Assembly: GCA_003222935.1 (NCBI GenBank)
Contig: QHXL01000225.1
Location: forward strand, 1 to 5,335
DNA length: 5,335 bases
Source: Acidobacteriota bacterium
Lineage (GTDB): Bacteria > Acidobacteriota > Blastocatellia > Pyrinomonadales > Pyrinomonadaceae
Direction of reading: 5' to 3'
The number at the start of each line of letters is the position of its first letter. Position 1 is the stretch's first letter. The translations under genes were made by a program, and so were the position numbers. The notes below the pieces were generated by a model. It saw only the letters and a program-made list of their open reading frames with translations. It was not told where the DNA came from and searched no databases. Below are positions 1 to 5,335 of this stretch, piece by piece.

Positions 1-175
1 TGCCGGAAGCGTCTGTGGTGCCACGACGGATTTCGTCGATCCAGACGATCGCATTTGGCTCAGTTGTGACAACTAAGGCTTTAGCGATTGGCCGTGTAGC
101 AGCAGGAGATTTTTGTCTTGTGACGGAGGGGAGAAAACTTGTCAACAGTGCTGCACTTAGCAGTATGAGATTCAC
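1..175 (-). CDS. Secreted PEGA-like domain protein, N-terminal part (3' end beyond window)
   Basis: The visible 58 residues begin at a GTG codon (175-173) placed 5 nt after a strong AGGGAGG ribosome binding site. An alternative TTG two bases upstream runs straight into TGA. Residues 1-16 (MNLILLSAALLTSFLP) form a short hydrophobic export signal. A polar stretch follows, then from about residue 35 the segment VVTTEPNAIVWIDEIRRGTT, which fits the start of a PEGA-type beta domain (a 'TEP.A.V.ID...G.T' pattern). PEGA domains are small extracytoplasmic modules, often joined to TPR repeats; whether that applies here lies outside the window. The gene starts 22 bp after the transglycosylase stop codon on the same strand, so co-transcription is likely and a shared envelope role is inferred. 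The start and reading frame are firm. The PEGA assignment rests on one short motif, and the full function is unknown. Confidence 0.75.
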   Translation of the reverse strand, partial: MNLILLSAALLTSFLPSVTRQKSPAATRPIAKALVVTTEPNAIVWIDEIRRGTTDASG

Positions 176-180
176 AATAG

Positions 181-187
181 CCTCCCT
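181..187 (-). promoter_or_regulatory. Ribosome binding site of the PEGA-like gene
   Basis: On the minus strand the sequence AGGGAGG lies 5 nt before the GTG at 175. It decides the start of a gene that otherwise has no ATG in this position. It lies in the 22-bp gap after the transglycosylase stop codon, so the downstream gene has its own translation signal within the presumed operon. Confidence 0.75.
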
Positions 188-197
188 GAATTAGTTC

Positions 198-2537
198 TTA
201 CTCTTCAAAATCGCCGCCACCAATCCTTCGCTTCCGTACATTCGGATTCGCTTCAGTTGGTGTCGCGTTTGGAGCAGGTGGTCGGGAGACTGCGCGTGTA
301 CCTACCTCCGGTCGAAAATTTCCCTGGTTGTCGTAGAGACGCAGGTACTGCAAGCGGTTCCTCACAACACCCTGTACATACCCACGCGTTTCTTTGATCG
401 GAACCGCTTCCGCCCATTCATCCATCTCGGAAGGCAGTGAGGCTCGCCACTGAACCGCACGACCTGGTCCAGCGTTGTAAGCAGCGGCGACGTATTCGAT
501 TCTTCCAAACTTGTCGATTTGGTCCTTGAGGTATGCGGTGCCGAGTTGAATATTCAGCCGCGGGTTGTAAAGCGCATCGATAGTGATCTCCTGCGTGACG
601 CCATACTTTCTTGCGGTCATCTTCGCGGTCGGCAGTAGCACTTGCATCAAGCCATACGCATTGGCCCCGGAACGAGCGCGGGTAATAAAAACTGTCTCCT
701 GTCTGATCAGACCCGCAACTTGATATGGATCGAGATTACGCGCGCGCGACTCTTGCGCGATGATCTCCCAGTGAGCGAGCGGATAAAACACATCCCATTC
801 TTCACGCGTCATCTCTTCGGGTTTCATCTGCGAGTAGTCAGGGAAACTGTTCTTAAGCGTGTTCAGCGCCCGCACGTTATCGTCATCTGAACGATAGATT
901 CTCGCGATCGCCAGGTTAATCTTCGGACTATCGGGTGCCTTCTCGCCCGCCCTGGCAAGTTCTTTCAATGCGGAATCATCCATGCCGATGTTAGAAAGCT
1001 GATCGGCTTTGAGTATTCGTGTTCCTTCCTCTGCACCCGCAGTCTCTTCCGCGACCGTTACAGTCTTCAAATTGGCAACCGCACGAGCCACCATCGAATC
1101 GCCAGGAAAAGATTTGGGCTGCGTAAGTTTGCTCAGAACATCAAGGCGCTGCTTGGCGAGGTAGCCATACCAGTTTGCGTCGTAACGCACCTGCATTGCT
1201 TCGTAAAGCGCTCGTGCTTCAGCCAACTTTCCTGCGCGCTCTGAATCTCGTCCGGCCCAGTAACCTGCCCGACCTCGATTGTCAGTATTCCGATCAGCAT
1301 ACAGCGCCAGGTGCTCAGTTAGCATTCGCGATGATTCGCCGAAGTTCCTTGCCTCGTGCGCATCCCAGGCAAGTTCAAACTGAGCCTGTGCAACTTCAAT
1401 CGCGTTGGGGAAGGAACTCACAGCTGAACGGAAAAAGTAGGTGGCATCGGTTGAGTTCTTCGCGTCCAGGGCAATCTGGCCCACGGCGACGAAAGTGCGC
1501 GGGGTAAAACTGCTGGCCGGAAAACTCTTGCGCATCTCTTCAACGGTCGCACGCACTTGTTCCCACTGTTTTGCGCGCGCATAAGTTTGCGCCAGGTAAG
1601 AAAGCGCCTCGGCGCGTACTTCACCTGCGGACGTCGGAACGCTAGTCAAAGACGAAACTGCCTCCGGCGTCTTTCGAACGTTGTAGGCGGCGATGCCCCG
1701 CTTAAGCTGGTTCTGAGTTGTTGCTGTTGCGGGAAATTTAGCGAATGCATCGGCGTAAGCTGCAACTGCGTCGCTGTACTTTTTGCTTGTGTAAAGTCGC
1801 TCGGCTCTTGTCGTGGCTTCTTCAGCAGTGGCCGGTGACGGAGTTGAGCCAAGGCGGGTCAGCGCAGTTGCTGCGTCCACACTCTCCGCCGAACCGGGTG
1901 CAAAAAAGTAGATACGACGATAAGCAGCCAGGGCCCGGGTTTGATCGGAGGATTGTTCGTAGGCTTTTCCTGAAGCCAGCAGTGCCGCCGGATCATCTGC
2001 CTGGTTCAGATCCTTCAACAGCAAAGGAACCGCAGCAGCCTGGTTGCTTTTCACAAGAAGCGCAGCGGATCGGAGTGCGGCGTCGCGTGCGAGGAGCGAA
2101 GTTGGGTACGAGTGCAATAACTCCTGGTAAATAGCACGTGCCTCAACGTCTTTACCGAGTTGCTCGAGTGCCGATGCACGCATTGATAACGCGTAATCGT
2201 ACAGCGAGGTTTGGTCGCGAATGACGCGCGCATCCAGGAGTGATGCGGCGGAGGCGAAGTCTTTTGCATTGAGCTTAATACGAGCCCGCAGAATTCGAGC
2301 CAACCCGGCTGCTTTTGTGCCGGGAAACTGATTCTCTATTCCTGTGACTACTTCCTCGGACGGCAAGACATCGTTGCGAGTCATGCTGCGAAGGTTATCG
2401 AGTGCTTTTTGCTCGCCAGGAGTTTGCGTACGAGTAAGGCAACTGGCACTCAGCAGAAAAGGCAGAGAGGCGACGGCGATGGCGACGACACTGACACCCA
2501 CGATCAGTAAGCGATGTTTGCTCAATATGTTTTTCAC
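198..2537 (-). CDS. Soluble lytic murein transglycosylase, Slt70-like, with long TPR-type helical domain
   Basis: This is a periplasmic peptidoglycan-cleaving enzyme that would cut the MurNAc-GlcNAc bond with formation of a 1,6-anhydro end. Residues 1-32 are a basic start and a hydrophobic export segment ending in SASC (Cys33), which could be a lipobox, though position -3 is Ser rather than Leu. Residues about 60-580 are Ala-rich helical repeats of TPR type. They include the Slt-like signature around 425-465 (GYWAGRDSERAGK, later WYGYLAKQRL). The catalytic SLT domain spans about 585-735: YPLAHWEII, IRQETVF with the likely catalytic Glu614, GLMQ (629-632), AAYNAGPGR (685-693) and ETRGYV (716-721). 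A Pro-rich, basic tail (742-779) follows. At 779 residues it is longer than E. coli Slt70 (645). The start is GTG at 2537; an in-frame TGA lies just upstream and no Shine-Dalgarno is visible. It is probably transcribed with the PEGA-like gene that follows it. The family call is very secure; the exact subfamily and lipidation are not. Confidence 0.95.
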   Translation of the reverse strand: MKNILSKHRLLIVGVSVVAIAVASLPFLLSASCLTRTQTPGEQKALDNLRSMTRNDVLPSEEVVTGIENQFPGTKAAGLARILRARIKLNAKDFASAASLLDARVIRDQTSLYDYALSMRASALEQLGKDVEARAIYQELLHSYPTSLLARDAALRSAALLVKSNQAAAVPLLLKDLNQADDPAALLASGKAYEQSSDQTRALAAYRRIYFFAPGSAESVDAATALTRLGSTPSPATAEEATTRAERLYTSKKYSDAVAAYADAFAKFPATATTQNQLKRGIAAYNVRKTPEAVSSLTSVPTSAGEVRAEALSYLAQTYARAKQWEQVRATVEEMRKSFPASSFTPRTFVAVGQIALDAKNSTDATYFFRSAVSSFPNAIEVAQAQFELAWDAHEARNFGESSRMLTEHLALYADRNTDNRGRAGYWAGRDSERAGKLAEARALYEAMQVRYDANWYGYLAKQRLDVLSKLTQPKSFPGDSMVARAVANLKTVTVAEETAGAEEGTRILKADQLSNIGMDDSALKELARAGEKAPDSPKINLAIARIYRSDDDNVRALNTLKNSFPDYSQMKPEEMTREEWDVFYPLAHWEIIAQESRARNLDPYQVAGLIRQETVFITRARSGANAYGLMQVLLPTAKMTARKYGVTQEITIDALYNPRLNIQLGTAYLKDQIDKFGRIEYVAAAYNAGPGRAVQWRASLPSEMDEWAEAVPIKETRGYVQGVVRNRLQYLRLYDNQGNFRPEVGTRAVSRPPAPNATPTEANPNVRKRRIGGGDFEE

Positions 2538-2613
2538 AATTATTCAGAATCGAAAATCGGAAACTAAGATGCAACAACTTCCGACGAAACAAAAGCGATT
2601 AAACCTCAGCGAC

Positions 2614-2637
2614 TGGGCCGTAGCCCCCACAGGCCCA
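2614..2637. repeat. Short inverted repeat in the transglycosylase leader
   Basis: TGGGCC (2614-2619) and GGCCCA (2632-2637) can pair around a 12-nt C-rich loop. It lies about 80-100 bp upstream of the transglycosylase GTG, between that gene and the terminator-like hairpin of the GAF gene. It could be an operator or a leader hairpin. Six base pairs is little evidence, and I see no convincing -35/-10 pair near it. Confidence 0.25.
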
Positions 2638-2656
2638 ACTCACCAATTTGGCAAGC

Positions 2657-2733
2657 AAAAAACCAGGAGCGAAGCCACAGCTTAAAACCCAACTAAAATA
2701 CAAGGTTTATAAGCGGTCGCTTCGCTCCTGGTT
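2657..2733 (-). terminator. Large intrinsic-terminator-like hairpin after the GAF gene
   Basis: Read on the minus strand, arm 2733-2704 pairs with arm 2689-2661 around a 14-nt loop. The outer 15 bp are perfect (AACCAGGAGCGAAGC with GCTTCGCTCCTGGTT). The inner part adds 12 more pairs with two mismatches and one bulged base. The distal arm runs into a T-tract, giving TTTTTT at 2662-2657. It begins about 60 nt after the GAF gene's stop codon and would separate that gene from the transglycosylase. The stem is longer than most intrinsic terminators, so it may be an intergenic repeat copy that also works as a terminator. Confidence 0.65.
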
Positions 2734-2793
2734 CATCTTCACGATAACACCTAAAAGAACCCGGGGGTGAAGTTCTCGACGATTCGATTTCTA

Positions 2794-4203
2794 TTATGCC
2801 GTGACGGTTGCTCCGGGATAATTTGAGCCAAGCTTTGAAGCGTCGCCTTCAGCCAGCGTGCTGACCAGCTCGCCGTGGAAATAGTCGTAGCGAGATGCCA
2901 CTTCGGGTTTCACACGCTTGTCGTACATCTCTCGAGAGCGGTCAATGTACTCACGAAGTCGATCGTACAGATCGTATTCGGAGCGACCTTCCACAACTTT
3001 CTGTTCGTTGTAGAGTTTAATTTCGGAAATCAACAAGCGAGCGAAACGACGCGCATCGTTGTGTAACCGGCGTTCTTCCTCACTCGTGACCTCGACGGGC
3101 AACTCAACGTCCTGACCATAACGTCGGCGAGTGGCTGGAGGTGCGACAGGTTCAGCACTTACAGGCTCAGGTTTCCAGGCCGGCGGCTCTTCAAATGGTG
3201 TTACTTCGTCAGCAGCCACGGGTGCATCGGCAAAGGATGGTTCAACAACTTCGGGTTGCGCGAAGGCATCTTCAACAGCCGTTGAGTGCACATCAATATA
3301 CGGAGTCTCGATTGTGTCGGCGCCGCTAAAATCCCTCGGCTCTGGCTCTGGTTCTGGTTCCGGTTCGGGTGTGGGTTCTGCATATTCGCTTGCCGGGGTG
3401 TAACTTGGCTGAGCTTCTTCGGCTGGCGCGGGCGCTTCATCAGCTACGCGCTTCGGCACAGGACGACTCACCGACAACAGTTCGACTCCCATTCCAGAGA
3501 CTCTTACCAACGTCTCCAGCGCTTCCAGGTTGATCGATTCGGAATCAAGTCCCGCAGAGTCGGCATACAAAACAGCGACCGCCCGACCGCGAACAGCCAG
3601 TGGGATCGAGACGATCCTTGAAGCCGGTTCTTCGCCGAGTCGGTTGAGTAGAAGATGATCTTCGGAGTGTGATCCTGGTCCGCCGCTCCACGTTTGTAGC
3701 GACTTGGCCGCACTGGCAATAACCGTATCGGAGTTTAGCGATAGTGAGATCTGTTGAACGGCCTGATCCCCCACAGTGCCTTCAAACCCTCGGCCACGCC
3801 AGCCCGTTGCTTGGTCGCCTTTGATCACGAAGAAGGCAACTCGAGGCGCAAACGACGCCGCACGATTTACCAACGTCTTCAGGATCTCGGCCTGTGACTT
3901 CTGTTCGTTAACCTCGATGATGGCGGCTTTTACAATCGCCATGTCACTCGAGGCCTTGGCTCGCGACGACTCGGAAGCGGCGAGATCTATTCCTCGTTCA
4001 TGGGCTGCTCGCAGGTGTTCAGCAATCGAGGTGGTCAGGCTACCTTCCATCTGCAAATTGCCCTGTCGATCGAGCAAACCTGTCAGCGATTCATTTAGCT
4101 GACTTTGCAGGGACGCAACTTCCTGTTTGATTGCGCTCAGGCGGCCTTCGAGGTACGTCTCGATTTCATGCCGCAAGCTATCTTCCAATTGTCCATTGAC
4201 CAC
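2794..4203 (-). CDS. Coiled-coil / GAF-like protein with Pro-Glu linker and helical C-terminal domain, function unknown
   Basis: This 469-residue protein lacks a signal peptide or membrane segment, so it should be cytoplasmic. Residues 5-110 are heptad-like, charged helix, probably a coiled coil for dimerisation. Residues about 105-246 look like a GAF-type sensory fold: RVAFFVIKGDQATGWRGRGF (121-140), then IPLAVRGRAVAVLYADS near 200-216, as in GAF domains of signalling proteins. Residues 247-375 are low-complexity and acidic, with a strict Pro-Glu alternation at 279-289. Residues 376-469 are a compact, charged helical block (DARRFARLLISEIKLYNEQK, later IDRSREMYDKRVKPEV and YDYFHGELV) that I cannot tie to a named family. 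No kinase, cyclase or DNA-binding motif is visible. The start is GTG at 4203 after a good ribosome binding site. It ends in tandem in-frame stops, TAA then TAG. It is probably a single-gene transcript, divergent from the response regulator. A regulatory or scaffold role is only an inference. Confidence 0.85.
   Translation of the reverse strand: MVNGQLEDSLRHEIETYLEGRLSAIKQEVASLQSQLNESLTGLLDRQGNLQMEGSLTTSIAEHLRAAHERGIDLAASESSRAKASSDMAIVKAAIIEVNEQKSQAEILKTLVNRAASFAPRVAFFVIKGDQATGWRGRGFEGTVGDQAVQQISLSLNSDTVIASAAKSLQTWSGGPGSHSEDHLLLNRLGEEPASRIVSIPLAVRGRAVAVLYADSAGLDSESINLEALETLVRVSGMGVELLSVSRPVPKRVADEAPAPAEEAQPSYTPASEYAEPTPEPEPEPEPEPRDFSGADTIETPYIDVHSTAVEDAFAQPEVVEPSFADAPVAADEVTPFEEPPAWKPEPVSAEPVAPPATRRRYGQDVELPVEVTSEEERRLHNDARRFARLLISEIKLYNEQKVVEGRSEYDLYDRLREYIDRSREMYDKRVKPEVASRYDYFHGELVSTLAEGDASKLGSNYPGATVTA
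3337..3369 (-). repeat. Hexamer repeat coding for alternating Pro-Glu
   Basis: Eleven codons alternate Pro and Glu (residues 279-289 of the GAF-like protein), written in the DNA as near-repeats of a CCNGAR hexamer. The third bases vary (CCG, CCC, CCA; GAG, GAA). This points to selection for the peptide rather than a very recent slippage expansion. Such PE runs are stiff, extended linkers. Here it starts the linker between the GAF-like and the C-terminal helical parts. Confidence 0.8.
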
Positions 4204-4209
4204 AGCTCG

Positions 4210-4216
4210 CTCCTCC
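4210..4216 (-). promoter_or_regulatory. Ribosome binding site of the GAF-like gene
   Basis: The minus strand reads GGAGGAG, followed by 6 nt and GTG at 4203. This supports the GTG as the start. No other in-frame start nearby has a comparable signal. Confidence 0.75.
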
Positions 4217-4282
4217 GTCTGGTGTTTTGTTATTGACGAACCTCAAGGTCTTACAAAGGTAGGGATGAAACCCAGGGTATCG

Positions 4283-4296
4283 CAGTGCCCGCACTG
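4283..4296. promoter_or_regulatory. 14-bp palindrome, possible operator
   Basis: CAGTGC and GCACTG flank a CC dinucleotide, giving a perfect 6-bp dyad. It lies about 80 bp upstream of the GAF-like gene's start, within the shared divergent region. That position suits a regulator site, but one short dyad can occur by chance. Confidence 0.3.
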
Positions 4297-4581
4297 TAGA
4301 GAGGTGTCGGGGGCCGGAACCTCAACAGCGATTATGGACGTCGGCGGTTGGGCTAGTCAAGAAATCGTTTTTTGGGTAGTGTCTTATTTGAACTCTGCGG
4401 CGTTCTTATTGCCCTGGGGGTTCCATAGTCCGAAGTGCCAGGGACTGCTGACAACAGTTACTACGAGCACCCAAATTAGGCGCAGAGTCCCGACCTCTTC
4501 GTTTCCTCTAACAATTCCGTGCTAAGCATATTGGGCCTGTTTTGGTAATCTTGGCGGCGCGTTTGTTAAGCAAAACTAACC

Positions 4582-4983
4582 ATGATCACGATTCTTATAG
4601 CTGAGGACTACGACGACAATCGCGAACTGTTGCGTCTTATATTGACGGGGGCGAAGTATCAGGTTCACGAAGCCACCAACGGTCTGGAGTGTGTTATGTC
4701 GGCGCGTCAGAGCCCTCCCGACCTAATAATGGTCGATCTATCCATGCCGGAGTTGGATGGGTGGGAAGCGTTTAGAATACTGCGATCCGACCCGATCACC
4801 GCCCACATTCCGTGTATCGCCTTTACCGCCTACAGTGAATCAGAAAGCGAGCGAGCATTAAAGGCTGGCTTCGACGCCTTTGTCGGAAAGCCATTCAGGA
4901 CCGAAGAAATGCTGGAGACACTCTCCCGCGTCCTCGGCCAGGAATCAGTGACAGTAGGCAGCGGCAGTAGGCAGGAGCAGTAA
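4582..4983 (+). CDS. Single-domain response regulator (CheY-like receiver)
   Basis: This 133-residue protein is a lone receiver domain, which would accept a phosphoryl group from a histidine kinase and signal by protein contact, since no output domain is present. The conserved residues are all there: acidic pair Glu8-Asp9, phosphoacceptor Asp52 (in MVDLSMPELDGWE), Thr82 (IAFTAY) and Lys103 followed by Pro104 (VGKPF). The fold ends near residue 120. The remaining 13 residues (ESVTVGSGSRQEQ) are encoded largely by a short tandem repeat and are probably not part of the domain. The ATG at 4582 is the first start after an in-frame TAA at 4567, but no Shine-Dalgarno is visible. No kinase gene is adjacent, so the partner is unknown. 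The divergent GAF-like protein is a possible but unproven functional neighbour. Confidence 0.95.
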   Translation: MITILIAEDYDDNRELLRLILTGAKYQVHEATNGLECVMSARQSPPDLIMVDLSMPELDGWEAFRILRSDPITAHIPCIAFTAYSESESERALKAGFDAFVGKPFRTEEMLETLSRVLGQESVTVGSGSRQEQ

Positions 4984-4986
4984 AGG
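4952..4986 (+). repeat. 13-bp tandem repeat at the 3' end of the response regulator gene
   Basis: CAGTAGGCAG occurs at 4952-4961 and again at 4965-4974, a period of 13 bp. A degenerate third unit begins at 4978 (CAGTA) and contains the TAA stop. The unit encodes the non-domain tail of the regulator. The second unit is also the left outer arm of the larger inverted repeat: CGGCAGTAGGCA at 4962-4973. Confidence 0.75.
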
Positions 4987-5139
4987 AACGAAGAGGAGAA
5001 ATGATTTTCCAGATCTCATTTGACATTTTTCAGCTGCCATTTACGTTATCTGTTTGGGATTTGCCAGATCTTTCAAATGACAACTGAAAAATCTCAAATG
5101 AGATCTGGAAAATCGTTCCGCCTTCCTTGCCTACTGCCG
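4962..5139. repeat. Intergenic inverted-repeat element between convergent genes
   Basis: The core arms are 5003-5042 and 5075-5114, 40 nt each and identical at 37 positions when one is reverse-complemented, with a 32-nt loop. Outside the core, GGAACG recurs at 4985-4990 and, inverted, at 5114-5119. CGGCAGTAGGCA (4962-4973) recurs inverted at 5128-5139. So the whole 178 bp looks like two inverted copies of one unit of roughly 70-80 bp with small insertions. A partial direct copy, GATTTGCCAGATCT (5058-5071), lies across the loop. It carries no transposase. It could fold as a long hairpin in both transcripts and might block read-through between the convergent genes, but lacks a clear T-tract. 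A member of a dispersed intergenic repeat family is the most likely identity. Confidence 0.85.
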
Positions 5140-5335
5140 ATAGATCACGCCGCCCTTCATCACAAACTTTACGCGTCGTAACGAAGAGATCTCACGAGTC
5201 GGATCGCCTTCAACCGCAATCACGTCAGCAAGCAATCCAGCTTTAACTTGTCCTACCTTGTCGCTCATGTGTAGTACGCGCGCATCGACCGACGTGGCCG
5301 ATCGCAACACATCGACCGCCGGCATACCCAGGCTA
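5131..5335 (-). CDS. Amidohydrolase family protein, C-terminal end (5' part beyond window)
   Basis: The last 67 codons are visible and the frame stays open through the right edge, reading [14 protein letters not shown], so the Met at 5325 is internal rather than a start. The sequence matches the end of imidazolonepropionase-like amidohydrolases: [12 protein letters not shown], then [19 protein letters not shown], and the closing strand [13 protein letters not shown]. These metal-dependent hydrolases close their composite beta-sandwich domain with the G..K.G..AD......DP motif. The metal ligands of the barrel lie upstream and cannot be seen, so the substrate (cyclic amide, dipeptide or other) and any signal peptide remain undetermined. 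The TAG stop (5133-5131) falls inside the outer arm of the inverted repeat. The gene converges on the response regulator. Confidence 0.9.
   Translation of the reverse strand, partial: SLGMPAVDVLRSATSVDARVLHMSDKVGQVKAGLLADVIAVEGDPTREISSLRRVKFVMKGGVIYRQ

Larger units (their letters stand above)
4204..4581. other. Divergent intergenic region, 378 bp, no gene recognised
   Basis: This stretch separates the GTG of the GAF-like gene (minus) from the ATG of the response regulator (plus), so it must hold the promoters of both. I see a 14-bp palindrome near the GAF side (4283-4296). There are also two looser inverted pairs: CCCTGG/CCAGGG (4412-4417 with 4438-4443) and ACTCTGCG/CGCAGAGT (4392-4399 with 4481-4488). 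No consensus -35/-10 pair, sigma-54 site, riboswitch or tRNA is convincing. A plus-strand open frame through here (4127-4525) starts inside the GAF gene, has no ribosome binding site at its start and does not look like a protein. The length exceeds what two simple promoters need, so a small RNA or long leader is possible but unsupported. Confidence 0.6.

Noticed and set aside
642..2269. Several 68-129 residue frames overlapping the transglycosylase on both strands
   Set aside because: The transglycosylase frame is continuous and has all family motifs; these frames have no recognisable domains and arise from its base composition.
3131..3403. Plus-strand frame rich in Gly-Ser repeats
   Set aside because: It is the antisense reading of the Pro-Glu and Ala/Pro-rich linker of the GAF-like gene; the GSGSG run simply mirrors the CCNGAR hexamers.
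4355..4380. TTTTTT run as an intrinsic terminator in the divergent region
   Set aside because: There is no GC-rich stem directly before the T run on the plus strand, and no gene upstream that would need termination there.
4422..4440. Possible sigma-54 site (TGGCAC on the minus strand, 4440-4435)
   Set aside because: The matching TTGC element at the required spacing is missing; the sequence after TGGCAC is TTCGGACTATGG.
4127..4525. Plus-strand open frame of 132 residues with a CPHC motif
   Set aside because: It begins inside the GAF-like gene on the opposite strand, lacks a ribosome binding site, and its composition (Ser/Thr/Arg-rich, no domain pattern) is that of chance. The CPHC is isolated, without a thioredoxin or zinc-ribbon context.
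4952..5139. CRISPR array or insertion sequence ends
   Set aside because: Units are too few, too close and partly inverted for a CRISPR array. No transposase gene and no target-site duplication can be seen around the element.
5134..5325. Complete 64-residue protein starting at Met 5325
   Set aside because: The frame continues open to the window edge and the residues before and after the Met fit the interior of an amidohydrolase, so it is a fragment.

Overview
The window carries five protein-coding genes: three complete and two cut by the window edges. Base composition is moderate and codon use looks even. I found no tRNA, rRNA, CRISPR array or transposase gene. The combination suggests an Acidobacteriota-type genome, perhaps of the Blastocatellia group. 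That combination is a long TPR-type soluble lytic transglycosylase followed by a secreted PEGA-like protein, a coiled-coil/GAF protein with a Pro-Glu linker, a stand-alone receiver domain and an imidazolonepropionase-like amidohydrolase. The taxonomic call is an inference from remembered family distribution and was not searched.

Layout. Positions 1-175 (minus) hold the start of a small secreted PEGA-like protein, cut by the left edge. It sits 22 bp downstream of a 779-residue Slt70-like lytic transglycosylase (198-2537, minus), so the two probably share a transcript concerned with the cell envelope. A 256-bp gap follows, containing a large hairpin with a T-tract (2657-2733) that reads as the terminator of the next gene. 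That gene (2794-4203, minus) encodes a 469-residue cytoplasmic protein with an N-terminal coiled coil, a GAF-like domain, an acidic/proline linker and a helical C-terminal block. A 378-bp region without a recognisable gene separates it from a divergent single-domain response regulator (4582-4983, plus). The right edge holds the C-terminal end of an amidohydrolase (5131-5335, minus), convergent with the regulator.

The most unusual part is the 147-bp convergent gap. It is almost filled by an inverted-repeat element: two 40-nt arms identical at 37 positions, a partial third copy in the loop, and outer arms that reach into the coding ends of both neighbouring genes. The repeat supplies the last residues of the regulator and the stop codon of the amidohydrolase. 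I see no clear new defence or metabolic system. The points most worth following are this repeat, the GAF/Pro-Glu/helical protein of unknown role, and the transglycosylase-PEGA pair.
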